Assembly (NCBI RefSeq): GCF_035920445.1
Contig: NZ_CP109162.1
Span: forward strand, 6,944,001-7,008,000
From: Nocardia sp. NBC_01730
GTDB lineage: Bacteria > Actinomycetota > Actinomycetes > Mycobacteriales > Mycobacteriaceae
Direction: 5' to 3'
Length of the DNA stretch: 64,000 nt
Position 1 is the stretch's first letter. Each line of letters opens with the position of its first letter. Positions 1-13,200 of the stretch are shown here, piece after piece. The position numbers were made by a program, and so were the translations under genes. The notes beneath the pieces were generated by a model. The model had not been told where the DNA came from. It saw nothing but the letters and a program-made list of their open reading frames with translations, and did no database searches.

Positions 1-1
1 G

Positions 2-1267
2 GTCATCGCGGAGCTGACCGAGGCGGGCCTGGTCCGGGGGGTGCGGCTGCGTCTGGAACTGGCGGCGAATCATTTCCACGACATCGACACCCGACAACGT
101 CAACTACAACGGTGGCTGACCCGCCCGGACACCCACCCGACACCCGAATTCTCCGACGAGGACACCGACTACCTGATCGCGTTGTCGAATTGGGCGGTAT
201 CCCGCCGCGAGCTACACACCGCGATACTGGCCGCGGTCGACGAGTCACTCCTACAACAACGCGGTGAACACACACAACTGCTGCTACAACTACCACAACT
301 CCTCAACAACCCCGACCCCAACAACCCCGACCCCAACAACCCCGACCCCAACCTCAACAACCTCGACCCCAACCACCCCGACCTCGACCTCGACCACCTC
401 GACCTCGACCATCCTGCCGGTCTGGGTCGGTTGCCGGCCGGCCCGGCAGTGGCACTCGCGGTCGGCCGCTACCGCGAGGCCGCCGCCGATCTGACCCGCC
501 ACCGAAGCCGGCTATCGGACACCAGCTCCCGCGACGGGAGCTTGGAGATCCCGCCCGGGCTGCGCCGCGGCTACCGGATACTGGTCGCCGAACACGACAA
601 CGCCCGGCAGCGGTTGAGCGGGATACTCGGCTCGCTACCGGTCACGATCACCGATCTGACCGGTGCCGACCACCACACCGCGCTGGAAGCCCTACGCGAG
701 TTGGCAGCCGAGGCCAGCACCGAGCAGGACGTGCTACGACAGTTGGCCCTCGAGGTAGCTGCCGACCCGCAGCAGCTACAACAGGTCACCACCGAGCTAG
801 CCGCCTCGCAAGAACTGGTACGCCGGATCGAATGGGTACAGGACCTCACCGAACGCTATCACCGGGCACAGGGTCGGATCCTGCGTCTGGAACAACGTAT
901 CCGTGAGCACGGCGACGGACGAGACACCGTGGCTGCTACCCCGCGCCCGACCCTGTCCGCCGACCCCGGGGTGACCGCGCAGCAGCGTGAACGGGCGGCG
1001 CGGCGGTGGCGGACCATTCAGTGGTTCGCGCAGTCGGCCGGGGACCGCGACCCTTCGCCCGCGGATCTGGGGTCGTTGTGGGCGATCACCGATTCCGGAA
1101 CGCAGCGGGCGTTGATCACCGCCATCCCGGAACTGCTCGTCCAGGCCGAAGGGCTGCCGTTGGAGGTTCGTGACGAGGCGATGCGGCTGATGCTGCGACG
1201 GGCGCAGCGGCAGGCCGATGCGGACCCGCGGCAGTCGGCGGGGACGGATCTGCGGGTCGAGTTGTTG
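2..1267 (+). other. Helix-rich spacer upstream of papain module 1
   Basis: This stretch is rich in Leu, Ala, Arg and Glu with heptad-like spacing, as in amphipathic helices or coiled coils. It contains the pattern EIPPGLRRGYRILVAEHDNA near 550, which recurs as EIPAGLRTGYRALVAERRGA near 5955, so the two spacers are homologous. It also holds a low-complexity Asn/Asp/Pro tract. No catalytic motif is visible. Confidence 0.7.
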
Positions 1268-4200
1268 TCGGCGGCTGAGGCGTGGGCGGCGCAGGTGCCT
1301 GGGCATCCGGCGGTGCGGATGGTCGGCGAATCCGGGGCCATGTTGGTGATCGGTGACTTGGATGCCGCCGAAGAAGTGCGGTACCACGCGGTGGATCAGC
1401 GTTCCCGGGCGGGGGTAGGGACCTTGATGCAGGCCACCGCGGCGGCGGTGGATGATGTCGCCAAGGCCGGGCGCCCGACCGCGGCGGTGGTGTGGCTGGG
1501 CGCTGAGGGTGCCGGGTTGGCGGGGGCGGTGGCCACGATGCTGCGGACCCGGACCGACACCAACCAGCCGCTACCGCAGGTGGTGCTGGTCGGGCACGAC
1601 GACCTCACCCCGACACCGCAACCGGATCCCGGCCGGCCGCAACCGGACCCGGACCTGGTGCTGCACGCTTTCGATGACGGGGCGTTAGCGGCGTATCAGG
1701 ACCGGATCGATATCGACGTACCCGATCCGGGGGTGGTGGCGTGGGAGCTGTCTCACCACCTCGAAGGTGTGGCCAACAACTGTTTCCCGGAATCGGCCCG
1801 CAGTGGGTTGCTGCGAATTCTGACCAACCTGGAACGCGATCCCGATACCGATCCGGCCGTGCTCGCCGACCTGACACGCCGGATCCAGTTGATCGACCTG
1901 TACGGGGTACCCGACCACGGGATCAACGGTGTTTTCGGTGCGATGCTGGCCGGGGCGGGCTGGGCCCCGGACGGGTTCGCCGACTTCGACGCGATGGCCG
2001 CCGCGGTCCCCGAAGACGGTGTGATGATCGCCGCGGTCGCTTTCGACGGCTTCCAACACCACGGTGTGGTCGGCTCCCACGCAGTCGAGCTCTACCGGGA
2101 CAACGATCAACTCATGGTCCAAGACGGCGACCGCCCCCCGATACCCTACGAACTATGGCGCCGCCAGCTGCCCCCGGTAGTCAGCTTGCACGGTATCGCG
2201 ATCAACCCCGACGGGTCAGCAGTCGACCCCCTCGATGACCAAGGCCGCAGCCAAGGCACCGCCGGGATCGCCTTCCCGATCTCCAACATCGGTGCACTCC
2301 CCGGTGATCCCGGCTTCGGCGCAGCCACCACCGGCCTGGCAGACCGGCCGCTCAACCCACCACCACCACTGACGCCCGAGCAGACGCAGGCCCGGCTGCA
2401 ACGAGAACTGGCCGACCTGACCGCGCGGCGAGACACCGCGCTCGCCGCGGTGAACAACGCGGCAGACAAGTTCAACGAGCTGAACCCGACACGCACCGAG
2501 CGTGCGGACCAGGACTCGCGGATCGCGTTGCGCTCGAAGGGATTCCTCGCCGAACTCAACCGGCTGGCGGGTACGTTGCCCGCCGAGTTGCCCGCTGACC
2601 CGGGGCCGCTGCTGACAAACGAGGTGCTCAACCCGTCGCTCGACCCATCACACACCCAACCGCCCGGGTGGCAGGTACTGGCCGCGCACACCAACCACTA
2701 CCACGAGCTGGCCGACATGGCCGATCAGGTCACGGTGTTGCTGGCCGAGGTAGCCGAGCGGGACCAGCATTCGCCGCAGTGGCTGGCAGCGGCCGGGCGC
2801 TTCGCCACCGCACTCCCCGCGTGGGGCACCGCACTGGACGCGGTCCGCGACGCACACCTGAACCCGATCGACAACGCCCAGGGACGCGAACTCATCCGCC
2901 GGGTCGCCGCCGCGACCGACCCACTGCGGGCAACCTGGGCGGCCCTCGCCCGAGACACCATGGACCTGGGGTCGGTTGTCGGGGTGAGCGATCGAGGCCC
3001 GGACAAAAACACCAACCAGGACGCGATGGCCGCCGACGTGGTCATGGTCGGTGGCAGGCCGATCCGGTTCGCCATCGTCTCCGACGGGGTGTCGGTGTCG
3101 GTGGACGGCCACCGTGCCGCGTCTGCGGCGGTCGCGGCGGCCCGCAAGAGCCTGCGCACGGCGTTGGAAAAACACTCCGGCACCCCGATCACCGACGATG
3201 AGCGCCGGGACATGGTGGCCAAAGCCATCGATGCGGCACAGACCGCGGTGATAGAGCTGACCGAGCAGGACTACGGCGATATCCGCGATCGGGCCATCGC
3301 GGATATCGAGAAGGGCTACAACCCGAAGGGCATCAAGCGGCCGCCGCAGGCCACCATCGCGTTGGTGCTGGTGGACCCGGGGCAAGACGGAAACCCGGGT
3401 CGGTACACGGCGGGGTGGGTCGGCGACAGCCGGGTCGACGTGCTCGACCCGACCGACCCCGGCAAGTCGCGCACAGTGACCTTCGACCATTCGGCCGTCG
3501 GGATGCGGATGATCTTCGACGCGGTCGACGAGACGGGCGTCGATATCGCGGATGTCGGCCACGTGGTAGGTGAGGCGGAGGCGAGCAGCGGCCCGTTGAT
3601 GAACGTGCTCGGCTTCGGCATGCAGAACGCGCAGCGCGACGGCGGCGGTGGCCCGCCGAAAGACACGCAGCTCCACCACCGCTATCTCACTGACGGCGAT
3701 GTCTCCGACACCGACATCCTGTTCGTCCACACCGACGGGATCGGCGGCAAGAGCCGGCAGGCCCCGTCGTTCGCGCAGGCCTTCGCGGCGCACAACGGTG
3801 ACCTGACCGCCGCGCCGGCCGCGCTGGCCGACCTGGAGCTGGACGGCGGCGAAACCGACAACATCACGGGCATCGCGGTACTGTGCACCCCCACCGAACC
3901 CGGCGACCCCGCAGCACAGCCCGTGCGACGGAGGAACGACGCATGGCTGCGGGCTGGACTGTCGGACCTGGTGGAACACCACCAAGCGCAGCAAACCATG
4001 GCGGCCGCGGCCGAGCAGGTGCGGTCGGCACGCAGGCAGGACTGGCGTAGCGGACATCCCGTGAACGAGGGGCCGGGACCGAGGGAAACGGCGGCTCGCA
4101 AGCTCGCGCGGCAGGTGGTCCGCCGCTACCGCGAACTGGAGAACCGTGCCGACGAGTTCATCGACACACTGGGTGTCGAGGTGCCTGAAGGTCTTTCACC

Positions 4201-7200
4201 ACGACAGCGGCACGAGTTGCTGCGCTTCGCCGGCTTGGTCGCGGACTGGAGACAGGCGCGCAACGAGCTGCGGTTGACCGATCCAGCCGACAACTCGCCG
4301 GAGGCGCAGGCGGTCGGTCGCCGATATGTCTGGGCCCACGCTCAGGTCCAGTCGGCCGCACAGCGGTTGGCCACCGATCCCGTGTTGCGTCCGGTCGCCG
4401 AATACGACGGCGGATGGGGTCCATTGCTCCGGCAAGGTCGTGAGATGTCCGGAGGGTTGGGCGTCCAGCCCGCCTCGACCCCAAACCGACCTGCCGATAC
4501 CTCGCCTTCCGACCCACGACTGCAGTGGGCGTCGGGGGCTGGAAACCCAACCCCCGATGCCGTCGCGGACCTCGACCCGGTCGACCGGGTCGAGGTCGAC
4601 CTGGGGTCGGTCGTGGGGGTCAGCGACCGCGGCGCGGCCAAGCCGCACAACGAGGACGCCATGGCGGCTGTGGTGGTGCAGACGCCGGAGGGGCCGGTCC
4701 GGATCGCGGTGGTGTGTGACGGTGTGTCGTTGTCGACGGACCCCCATCGTGCCGCCCAAGCCGCCGCGAACGCCGCCCGCAATCACCTGGCCGCGTTCGC
4801 CGCCCGACTCGGCGAGGGACAGCGGCTGTCCGATGTCGACGCCGAACTAGCGATGCAGGAGGCGATCGACGCCGCGCAGGCGGCGGTGCTCGCGCTGCCT
4901 GGACAGAACGACGACACCCCGCCGTTGACCACGATCGCGGCGGTCATGGTGCAGCCGGGCCGGGACGGCAGGCCGGGCCGCTCCGTCACCGGGTGGGTGG
5001 GCGACAGCCGGGTCCAGGTGTTGCGGGCCAACGGTGAGGTGGTGCAGGCGACCGGCGATCACTCGAAGTTGAACGCATACCTACTGGCAGGGTGGACCGA
5101 GGAACAGGCGCTGAGTCAAGGGGATATGCACGGCCTTGTGCATATGCTCGGTCGCGGTTATGGTCCGCCGGCGCCGAATGACCCGTACCGAATGCAGAAG
5201 TATGTCCGGTCCCACGATGTCGAGGCGTCCGACGTCATCGTCGTCCACACCGATGGGCTGAACACTGATCGGCCGGGTGAGCCGAACGGGTGGGAGCAGC
5301 TGTATTCCCGCGGACTCGGCGGCGACCTGCGTGGAATGCGCGACGGGTTGCTGGACCGCGCGCTGGTCGACGGTGGTAGCGACAACATCACCGTGGCTGT
5401 GGTGTCGTGCGCCCCGTCGGAGCCGCTGCCGCGGCGGCTGCCCAACCCGGCCGGGGTGATCCCTGCCGTGGCGCACGGGGAATACCAGCTGCTGGTCGAG
5501 GAATACGACCGCGCCCGGACGGAGCTCCGGGAACTCGCCGCGCAGATATCGTCGAGGCAGCCGATCAGCCCGGACCATCTGGCGTCACCGGATCGATACA
5601 CAGACGAAGTGCGAATGGCCTACCGCATTGCTGCGGAGGCCGGTTCGGCGATGCGACTCGAGGTAGCGACCCGCAGCTTCCAACAGCTCGGCGAACGGGT
5701 TCGCGAGTTCCAGGCCTGGTTCGACGCGGCCCGCGCCCGGCCATACTCGGAGTGGACCGACGACGACACGAATTATGTTGCCGCGCTGACCGAATGGTCT
5801 GTGTCCTTGCGGCAGCTGCGGGAGGCCGAGCTGGCTCACCCGGTGCAGGTGGATCATCCGGCGGCGGTGGCCGCGCGACAGCGTCTGGAGACGGCCGCGT
5901 CCGGCGTCCAGTTGGCGCAGCAGCAGCTCACCGATACTCGATCCTACGACGGCGGGATGGAGATCCCGGCCGGGTTGCGCACCGGGTACCGCGCGCTGGT
6001 TGCCGAGCGGCGCGGCGCGGCCCAGGCATTGTCGGACAGCGTGGGACGCCTGCCCGACGACGTCGTCAGGCAACTGAGGGTCAACGCGGCAGAGCTGGCG
6101 GGTGACAATCACGCTGCTGCCCTGGGCGGGCTGACGGGGTTGCTGGCGGAGCAGGACCATAAGCGCGACGACCGGCTGCGCGAGGTGGTGTCCGCCACGC
6201 AGCGGTATCACCGTGCCGTCGACCGGATTCGTGCGCTGGAACGGCGCATCGAAGCGCATCGGGGCGGGCTGGATTCGGTACCTGCCCAGCCGCGTCCGGC
6301 ACTGATCCCGGACCCGGGGATCGCTGGGCACCAGCGGGCGGCAGATCGGATGCACAGCATCCGACAATGGGCGCAGACACCGCACGACTACGCGATCGCG
6401 TGGGAATGGACCGACCCGAACACGCGACGGGCGATGATCCAGGCGACGCCGGAAGCGGTCGCCGCCACCGTCGGTTTCCCGCGCGCGGCGCGTGACGAGG
6501 CGACGCGGCTGATGTTGCGCCGCAACCGGCAAACGCCGTCGCGGCCCGACCCCCGCGTCGTCCCCGAACAACGGGGACTGCCGGAGCTGGTGAACTCCCG
6601 GGTGGACCTGCTGACCGCCACGGAACGGTGGGCCGCGCAGGTGCCAGGACATCCGGCGGTGCAGATGCTCGGCACCACCGGCGCTTTGCTGGTGATCGGC
6701 GACCCGGACGCCGCGGAAGTCGTCGATGTCCATGCGGTGGACTGGAACTCGAACTCGTCGGAGGAGACGTTGCGGCGGGCCGCGGCCGCCGCGGTGGGTG
6801 CGGTCGCGGCGGCCGAGCGGCCGACCGCGGCGGTGGTGTGGATCGGCCAGGACGGCGAGGCTCTGGCGCGGGCGGTGGCCGAGATGCAGGACGACCGGGC
6901 CAGGGCGGGGTTGCCCGCACAGGTGATGCGACTGGTCGGCCACCACGACGTAGCTCCTGTCGCCGATTCTGCGAAGCGCGCCGCGGGCCTGGTGTTCGAC
7001 GCCCGCGACCACGAGGCGCTGGCGGGTCGCGACGGGATCGTCGCCGAACTCCCGGACCAGGCCATCGCGGCGTGGACGGACTCGCACCGGGTGGAAGGCG
7101 TTGCCAACAACTGTTACCCGGAAGCCGCCATGGCCGCCTTGGAGCGGGCGCTGGCGGCCCGGCTGCGAATGTCGGACGTGGACCCCGAAACCGACATGGT

Positions 7201-10200
7201 GGTCGCCGACCTGCGTGAGCAGATCGAGATGCTGAAGTCGATGTCCGCGCCGGACAACGGGGTGTCCGGTGTACACGGCGCCATGCTGGTGCGCGCAGGT
7301 TGGCATCCGGAGGGTTTCCGGGACCTCGACGCGATGGCCGCCGCGGTGCCCGAGGGCGGGGTGATGATCGGGGCGGTGGCGTTCAACGGTTTCCAACGCG
7401 AAGGCGTGGTCGGCGCGCACGCGGTGACGGTCTACCGCGAGAACGGCCGGGTCATGGTGCTCGACGGGAACCGGCCGCCGGTCACGTTCGACTCGTGGCG
7501 CCGTGGCCTGTCCGGGGTGGTCGGGTTGCACGGCATCGTCTTCAACGCGGACGGGCGGGCAGCGATCCCGCTCGCCCCCGGCGAACTGCCGCAGGGGACG
7601 GCGGGCACGGCGTTCGCGGTCGGGAACATGGGCGCGCGGCTGGACAGCGGCCGAGGCACGCTGGAACTCGGGGACCCCGGCCTAGGGCCGGAACTGACTC
7701 GGATGGTGGGCGACGCGACCGGGACGCGGCTGTCGGCGCTGAAGGACACCGTCCGTGCGCGCCTGCGGGACCGCAGGGAACGCACGGAACGGGTGGCGGA
7801 CATCGCGCAGCTGCTTCTGCCGGATTCTCCGGTGCGCGCCGCGTGGGACGCTCGGTTCACCGAGGTGCGTAACCGGCTGGCCGGGTTGCTCGAGGTGTCG
7901 CCGCAGGCGTTGGCCGACGACGTGCTGGTCGACCAGGAACTGGCGGACCTGCGTGGGCGCGACGACCAGCCCCCGGAGTTGCGTGCGGCGGAACGGGAAT
8001 TCCGGTGGCGACACGAGGTTTCCCGGATGCTGCGGCAGATCGATAGCATCGAACGGCGGGCTCGCAGCATTACCGAACTGCGGCAGCGGCTGGACGCCGC
8101 CCGGCAGCAGGTTCGCGCCGGTGGCGACACCGACGGATTCCGCAGGCTGGCCGCGCAGGTCGATCGGCTAGAGGAACTGGCGAGCGACCTGTCGCGCACG
8201 CAGAGCGCCGCGGCAATGGGCCGGGCGCGGCCGAGCCGGGCGAGCTACGCAGAAGTCGGCCTGGTGTTGAGCGCGATGCTGGTCACCGACACCCATCCGG
8301 CGGATCTGTCCCGCGCAGAGTTGGTCGAACAGATGGAACTCGTTCCGGATGACGCCGACACCATGCCCTTCCAGGAACGAAGGACATTCCTCCAGGAACG
8401 ACGGCAGCTGGCATCGAGGTTCCTGGCACTGCGTGATCTGATCGAATGGTCACGGGAACTCGACGCTCACGCCATCACCGTCCGGCAGCTCGATAGCCTG
8501 TTCGACAGCGGCTTGGCCGATGCGGTCCGCGACCCCGAACAGCTTCCCCCGGCCAGGCGGGGCGAGTTGGGCCCGGAACTGACTCGGGTTCGGCGTGCCG
8601 CCGCCGTGGACCGGCTGCGTTACACACAGGCCGAGGAGCTCGGATCGGGGCACCCGGAGCAGTTCCTCGCCGCGCGTGACCGCATCCGCGAACTCGAGCA
8701 ACTGTCGACCGCACTGCGCCGCGCGCAGACCGACAACGCACGGGCCACAACCCGTTTCGAGCACCTGTGGCACGATCTGATGGCGTCCGGGTCGCCGGAA
8801 ATCGCCGCAATGCTCGGGGAGACGCCGGACTGGTCGCGGCAGTCGTGGCGCGACGCGGTCAAGGTGCGCGGGCAGTCGCAAGGCAAGGCCGTATCGGACG
8901 CCGAACATGCCCGCCTGGCCGCCGCTATGGTCGAGCTCGCCGAGGTCGCCGAGGCACGCACGATATCGCAGCAGCGAGTACGCGACATCGACCTGTGGGT
9001 GCAGGAGCTGGATACCGCGGCCCGGGAACTGCGCGTGGCGGAGCAGGAACTCGCCATGTTCGACACAGAACTCGAACAAGCGCCCGCCGACTCCGAGTCG
9101 CTGTTCACCCTTGCCGAGCGGCGCACCGAATTGACGTTGCGGATATCGGAACTCGACGGCGTGCTGACCGAAACCCTCACCCGGGTCACCACCGAACTGC
9201 GACAGCAGACGCTCGAAGATCTCGACGGCACTCGACCTGCCACCGGGCCCGTCGACGGGGTCCGCCCGCGTCCGCCCGCACCGCTGCCCCGGTCGCAGGC
9301 CGGGCCGCTGCCCGACGGTGGCGTGGACGGGTTGGCACCGCCGCAGCCTCCGGTTGCGCCTGCGGTGGCGCACCTGCTCCCCGACACCCCGCGGCTGTGC
9401 GCGGCGGAAGGATTGTGGTTCGGCGAGAAGATTCTCGGCCTGCCGGTGCGTGCGCCGTCGTTGCAGGACAAGAAACTGCAGCTGGCGGGTATGAGCCCGA
9501 AAGAGGTGGCGCTGGCCGCGGGAGCGAAATGGCACCCGGGTGGGTTCGAGTCGCTCGACGAGATGTACGTGATCGCCGAACGCGGCGGCGCGGTGTTCGG
9601 GGCGGTTGATTTCGGGGACGCCGGCGCGCACCTGTTCGTCGTGTACAAGGGTTCCGATGGCGAAGTGCGGGTGCACGAATTCGTCGACGGCACGGCGCGC
9701 GACGTGCGGTTCGACGAATGGGACAAGCCCGAAGGCCCGCTGTACGGCATCGTCTTCGACGAGAACCGCAAGCCGCTGCACCCGCTGCAGCCGGGCGAGC
9801 AGCCGCTGGACAACCCCGGGGTGGACCATCCGGAACGCAGCCTGGGCGCGCGGTTCGACCGTGATGAGGGCGACCCGCCGGTTCCACCGAGGCCGAATGC
9901 CGTCGACCTGCCGCCGGGGGTGATGTGGAGCAACGATGGTGCCCGCACCGAAGAAACGTCACCCGACTGGATGTTGTTTCGGCGGGGAGCAACCGCCGAT
10001 GCGGTTTTCCCCGGTGTCGACACTGTGGCGGGCCACCGCTTCCAGGTGCGAGTCACTGACGTGGAGATCACACCCACCGGTGTGGCGATCGGGTTGGGAA
10101 TCGACGTCGACGGGGGCGCACAGGTTCAGTGCAGGGTGGAGCTGGCGAAGTTCGACGGCCGGGTCATCGCACGTTACCGCCAGCCCGGGGGGGCGAATGC

Positions 10201-13200
10201 CGAACCGGCCGGTCCGGCAATACAGCGGGTGCGTGACCGGATCACCGAATGGCTGGACGAATGGGGTGCGGTCTGGGCCGAGGACAGTGCCACCGCGTCA
10301 GCCCGAAATCTCGACCGCACCGTCGAGCAGCAGACGCCATTCGACCCGAACCGCGGGTTCGAGGTGGTGTTTGCCGCGGCGGACACCAATTCCGGACGCT
10401 ACGCGGTCCGTTCCGATCTGCGGCAGCGGTTGATCGCCGAGATGCGCGGCCGGCCGGCACAGTACATCGCCGACATCCTGGCCGAGTTGGACGAGGCAAT
10501 CCGCGAACTGAGCGGCAGCCATGGCGGTGATATCCGCGTCGGGGTGCAGGTGGCCGACGGCAGGCTGCGAGTGGCGCTGTCGGACAACGGCAAGCAGCTG
10601 ATGCCCGCACCGCTGGGACAGAGCGTCGACCGGCAGGGGTACCGCTCCGGGGTGCAGCGAACCGACACCGGACGCACGGTCTGGATCGAACTGGAAAAGC
10701 CGGAACTCGTACGGCTGGTGCGCAATACGCTGATCGCGGTCGACAAGCGCACCATGGACGGGCTACTGAAGCCGCTGACCCAAGCACCTGCGGCCGACGT
10801 CGCGACTGCCCGCACCATCGGCGAAGAGGTCGCGCACCTGTGGCAGTCCGCGGTCCGGGCGCACCTGGAAACGGAATTGCTGCAGCAGTATCCGCAGTTG
10901 CATCGGGTGCTCGGGGCGGTGCCGGTGGATGCGGTGCACGAATGGAGCCTGGGCGGGCTGGGCAAGGAGCTGGCCGAACTGCAGGCGGTGCCCGAGAGCG
11001 AGCGGCGTCGCGGACAGCAGCGGCGGCTGCGGAGACTGAACCGGGCCGAGTGGGCGCTGCGGACGGTGGTGGCGACCGCAAGCCAGGTGACAGGCACCCA
11101 GGTGCGGGTGCTGTCGGGTGAGCACATTCCGGACGTCGAGAGCTACGGGAACGAACCGCCCCAGGGTGGGCGCTACCAGATGCGGGTTGCCGTCGGCGAC
11201 TTCGACGAAGCTCACACCCTGATCTCGTTCCATGCCGGCGCGGTGTCCGACCAGGATGGCATCAACCGAGCCGCGCGGGAGGCGAGCGAGATCCTGCAGC
11301 AGCAGGACACGAGCGGTCCGCTGGCGATGATCCTGACGATCGACTACGACTTCGCCACCCTGGAGGGCGCTCCGGACAACTGGGACGTGGTCTTGGACGC
11401 CCGAGAACAGCGGGACGCCGCACAGCTGGCCCAGCAGTGCGCGATGGCGGACGCTGCCTTCGCGGCCCGGGGCAAGCCTGATTCGACCGTGCGGATGGTC
11501 GGTCGTCGGGGCGGCAGCGCCGTTGTCGAAGCCGCCGCTGCCATCCTGCGGGAGGCCGGGGAGACCCGCCGGATCAACACCGACCCCGACCGGGCCTGGG
11601 ACCCGCGGCTGCCCCGGGAAAAGCTCGACTTCCACCCGGAGCGGGACTCCGAAGCCCTGGCCGAAGCCCAGCGGCTGGCCGACGCACTGCAAGGGCTGGG
11701 ACCGAACCTCACCACGTTGCAGGTCTTCTTGTTGCTGGAACGGTTGCAGCTGCAACCAATGGTGCTGCACTCGGTCGCCCGTCTTGCCCCCGAACTGGTC
11801 GAAAACCTTTCGGGCGCATCGATTACCGCGCGCCACGTAGCCGTCGTGCAGGCGTATGCCACGCAACTGGAAGCGGCGCACGAGCGCGTGTGGCAACAGC
11901 AGCTCGACGGCGCGGTCACCCCTGAGGCGCAGCAGGATTTGGACCGGCTGCTCGCGGTGCACGAGGCGTTGCAGCGGTTCAAGCGTTCGGTCGACAGGCT
12001 GCCGGGATCGCCCGAGGTGGCGGTGTTGTCGCGGGATGGTTCGACGGTTGCCGTCGGTGACCTCGACGCCGACCCGCACATGGATTACGTGGAAATCTAT
12101 GTGGCGCCGGGAGAAGAGAACGAGGTTCCGCTGGGCGAGGGGCTGCAGGCGGTGGCCAGGGGTCACGAGCAGTTCACAGTGGAGAGAGCGCCGGACCCGC
12201 GGACCGAAGAGCAGCGGCCGCACCTGCTGTCGGTGCTGAGCCTGGGCAGCGATCTGCAACAGGTGATCGATGGCCTCACCCCGGTTTTCGAAGCGTATGC
12301 ACTTACTTTCCAGGCAGGAGAGCGGTTCCCGGCCATGCGCGCGCACCGGATGCGCAGGCCCGGACTGCCCCCGGCTGTCTTCCCGGACGAGCTGGTCGTC
12401 ATGGCGGTCCGTGCCGCCAGGGAACGGACCAAGGAGGTTGCCCAGCTGCAGGTGGAGGCGACGCTCGCAGGGATGGACTGGGCCGGGCTGTTGGAACCGG
12501 GACCGGAGCGCACGGAATTGGCGCGGCGCTGGGATGCCGCTCGGGCAGAGATTGCCGAGATACTCGTCCGCCGCAGGGTCGGCCCGGATGCTACCCCGCA
12601 GCAGGTCGACGCGGAAAAACAGCGACTGGCCGACAATCTGTTGTCCCAGGGGGCGATGACCCGACAGGAATTGGAGGATCCCGTCGCCTGGGCGCACAGC
12701 CAGGCGGCAAGCGACATCCGCGCAAATTTCCTGCGGTACCGCGGTCTGGTAGCCCTGATCGAGGATATCGACCGCTACAGCGCCCGGATCGACGGGCTGG
12801 TCGCGGTGGACCGGGCCGTGCGCGAAGCCGCGGCGGCGACCGCCGAAAAGCGTGACACCAAGCACGAATTCGACCGCCTCGCCGCGAATGTCAAGGAACT
12901 GCAGAAACTGGCCGACCGGCTCATCGGAGCCGAAAACACACTTCTCGACGCACACGACGTGGACGATGCCGCGGCGGAACAGGACCGGTCCACGACAGTC
13001 CTGGGTGTGGTGCGGAACCTGTTCGACAGCCGGGTGGTCGAGCTCGGCCGGCAGGTCGGCGAACAGTCCGCCGTGCCGCGTCGGATCGGGGTGGGGGAGA
13101 ACCTGAACCGGTTGGGCAGCGAGGACGCCAATACATCGCGGGCCGAGCGCATCACCACGGTGACAAGTGAACTGCAGGAAATCCACCGCTATCGGCTCGC

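Noticed and set aside
1741..2238. Several + strand frames of 100-300 codons in the other two frames (for example 1741-2238, 13386-14297, 41824-42822, 45976-47085)
   Set aside because: They overlap conserved domains of the main frame, are rich in Arg, Gly and Pro, and show no motifs. They are shadows of the GC-rich codon pattern.
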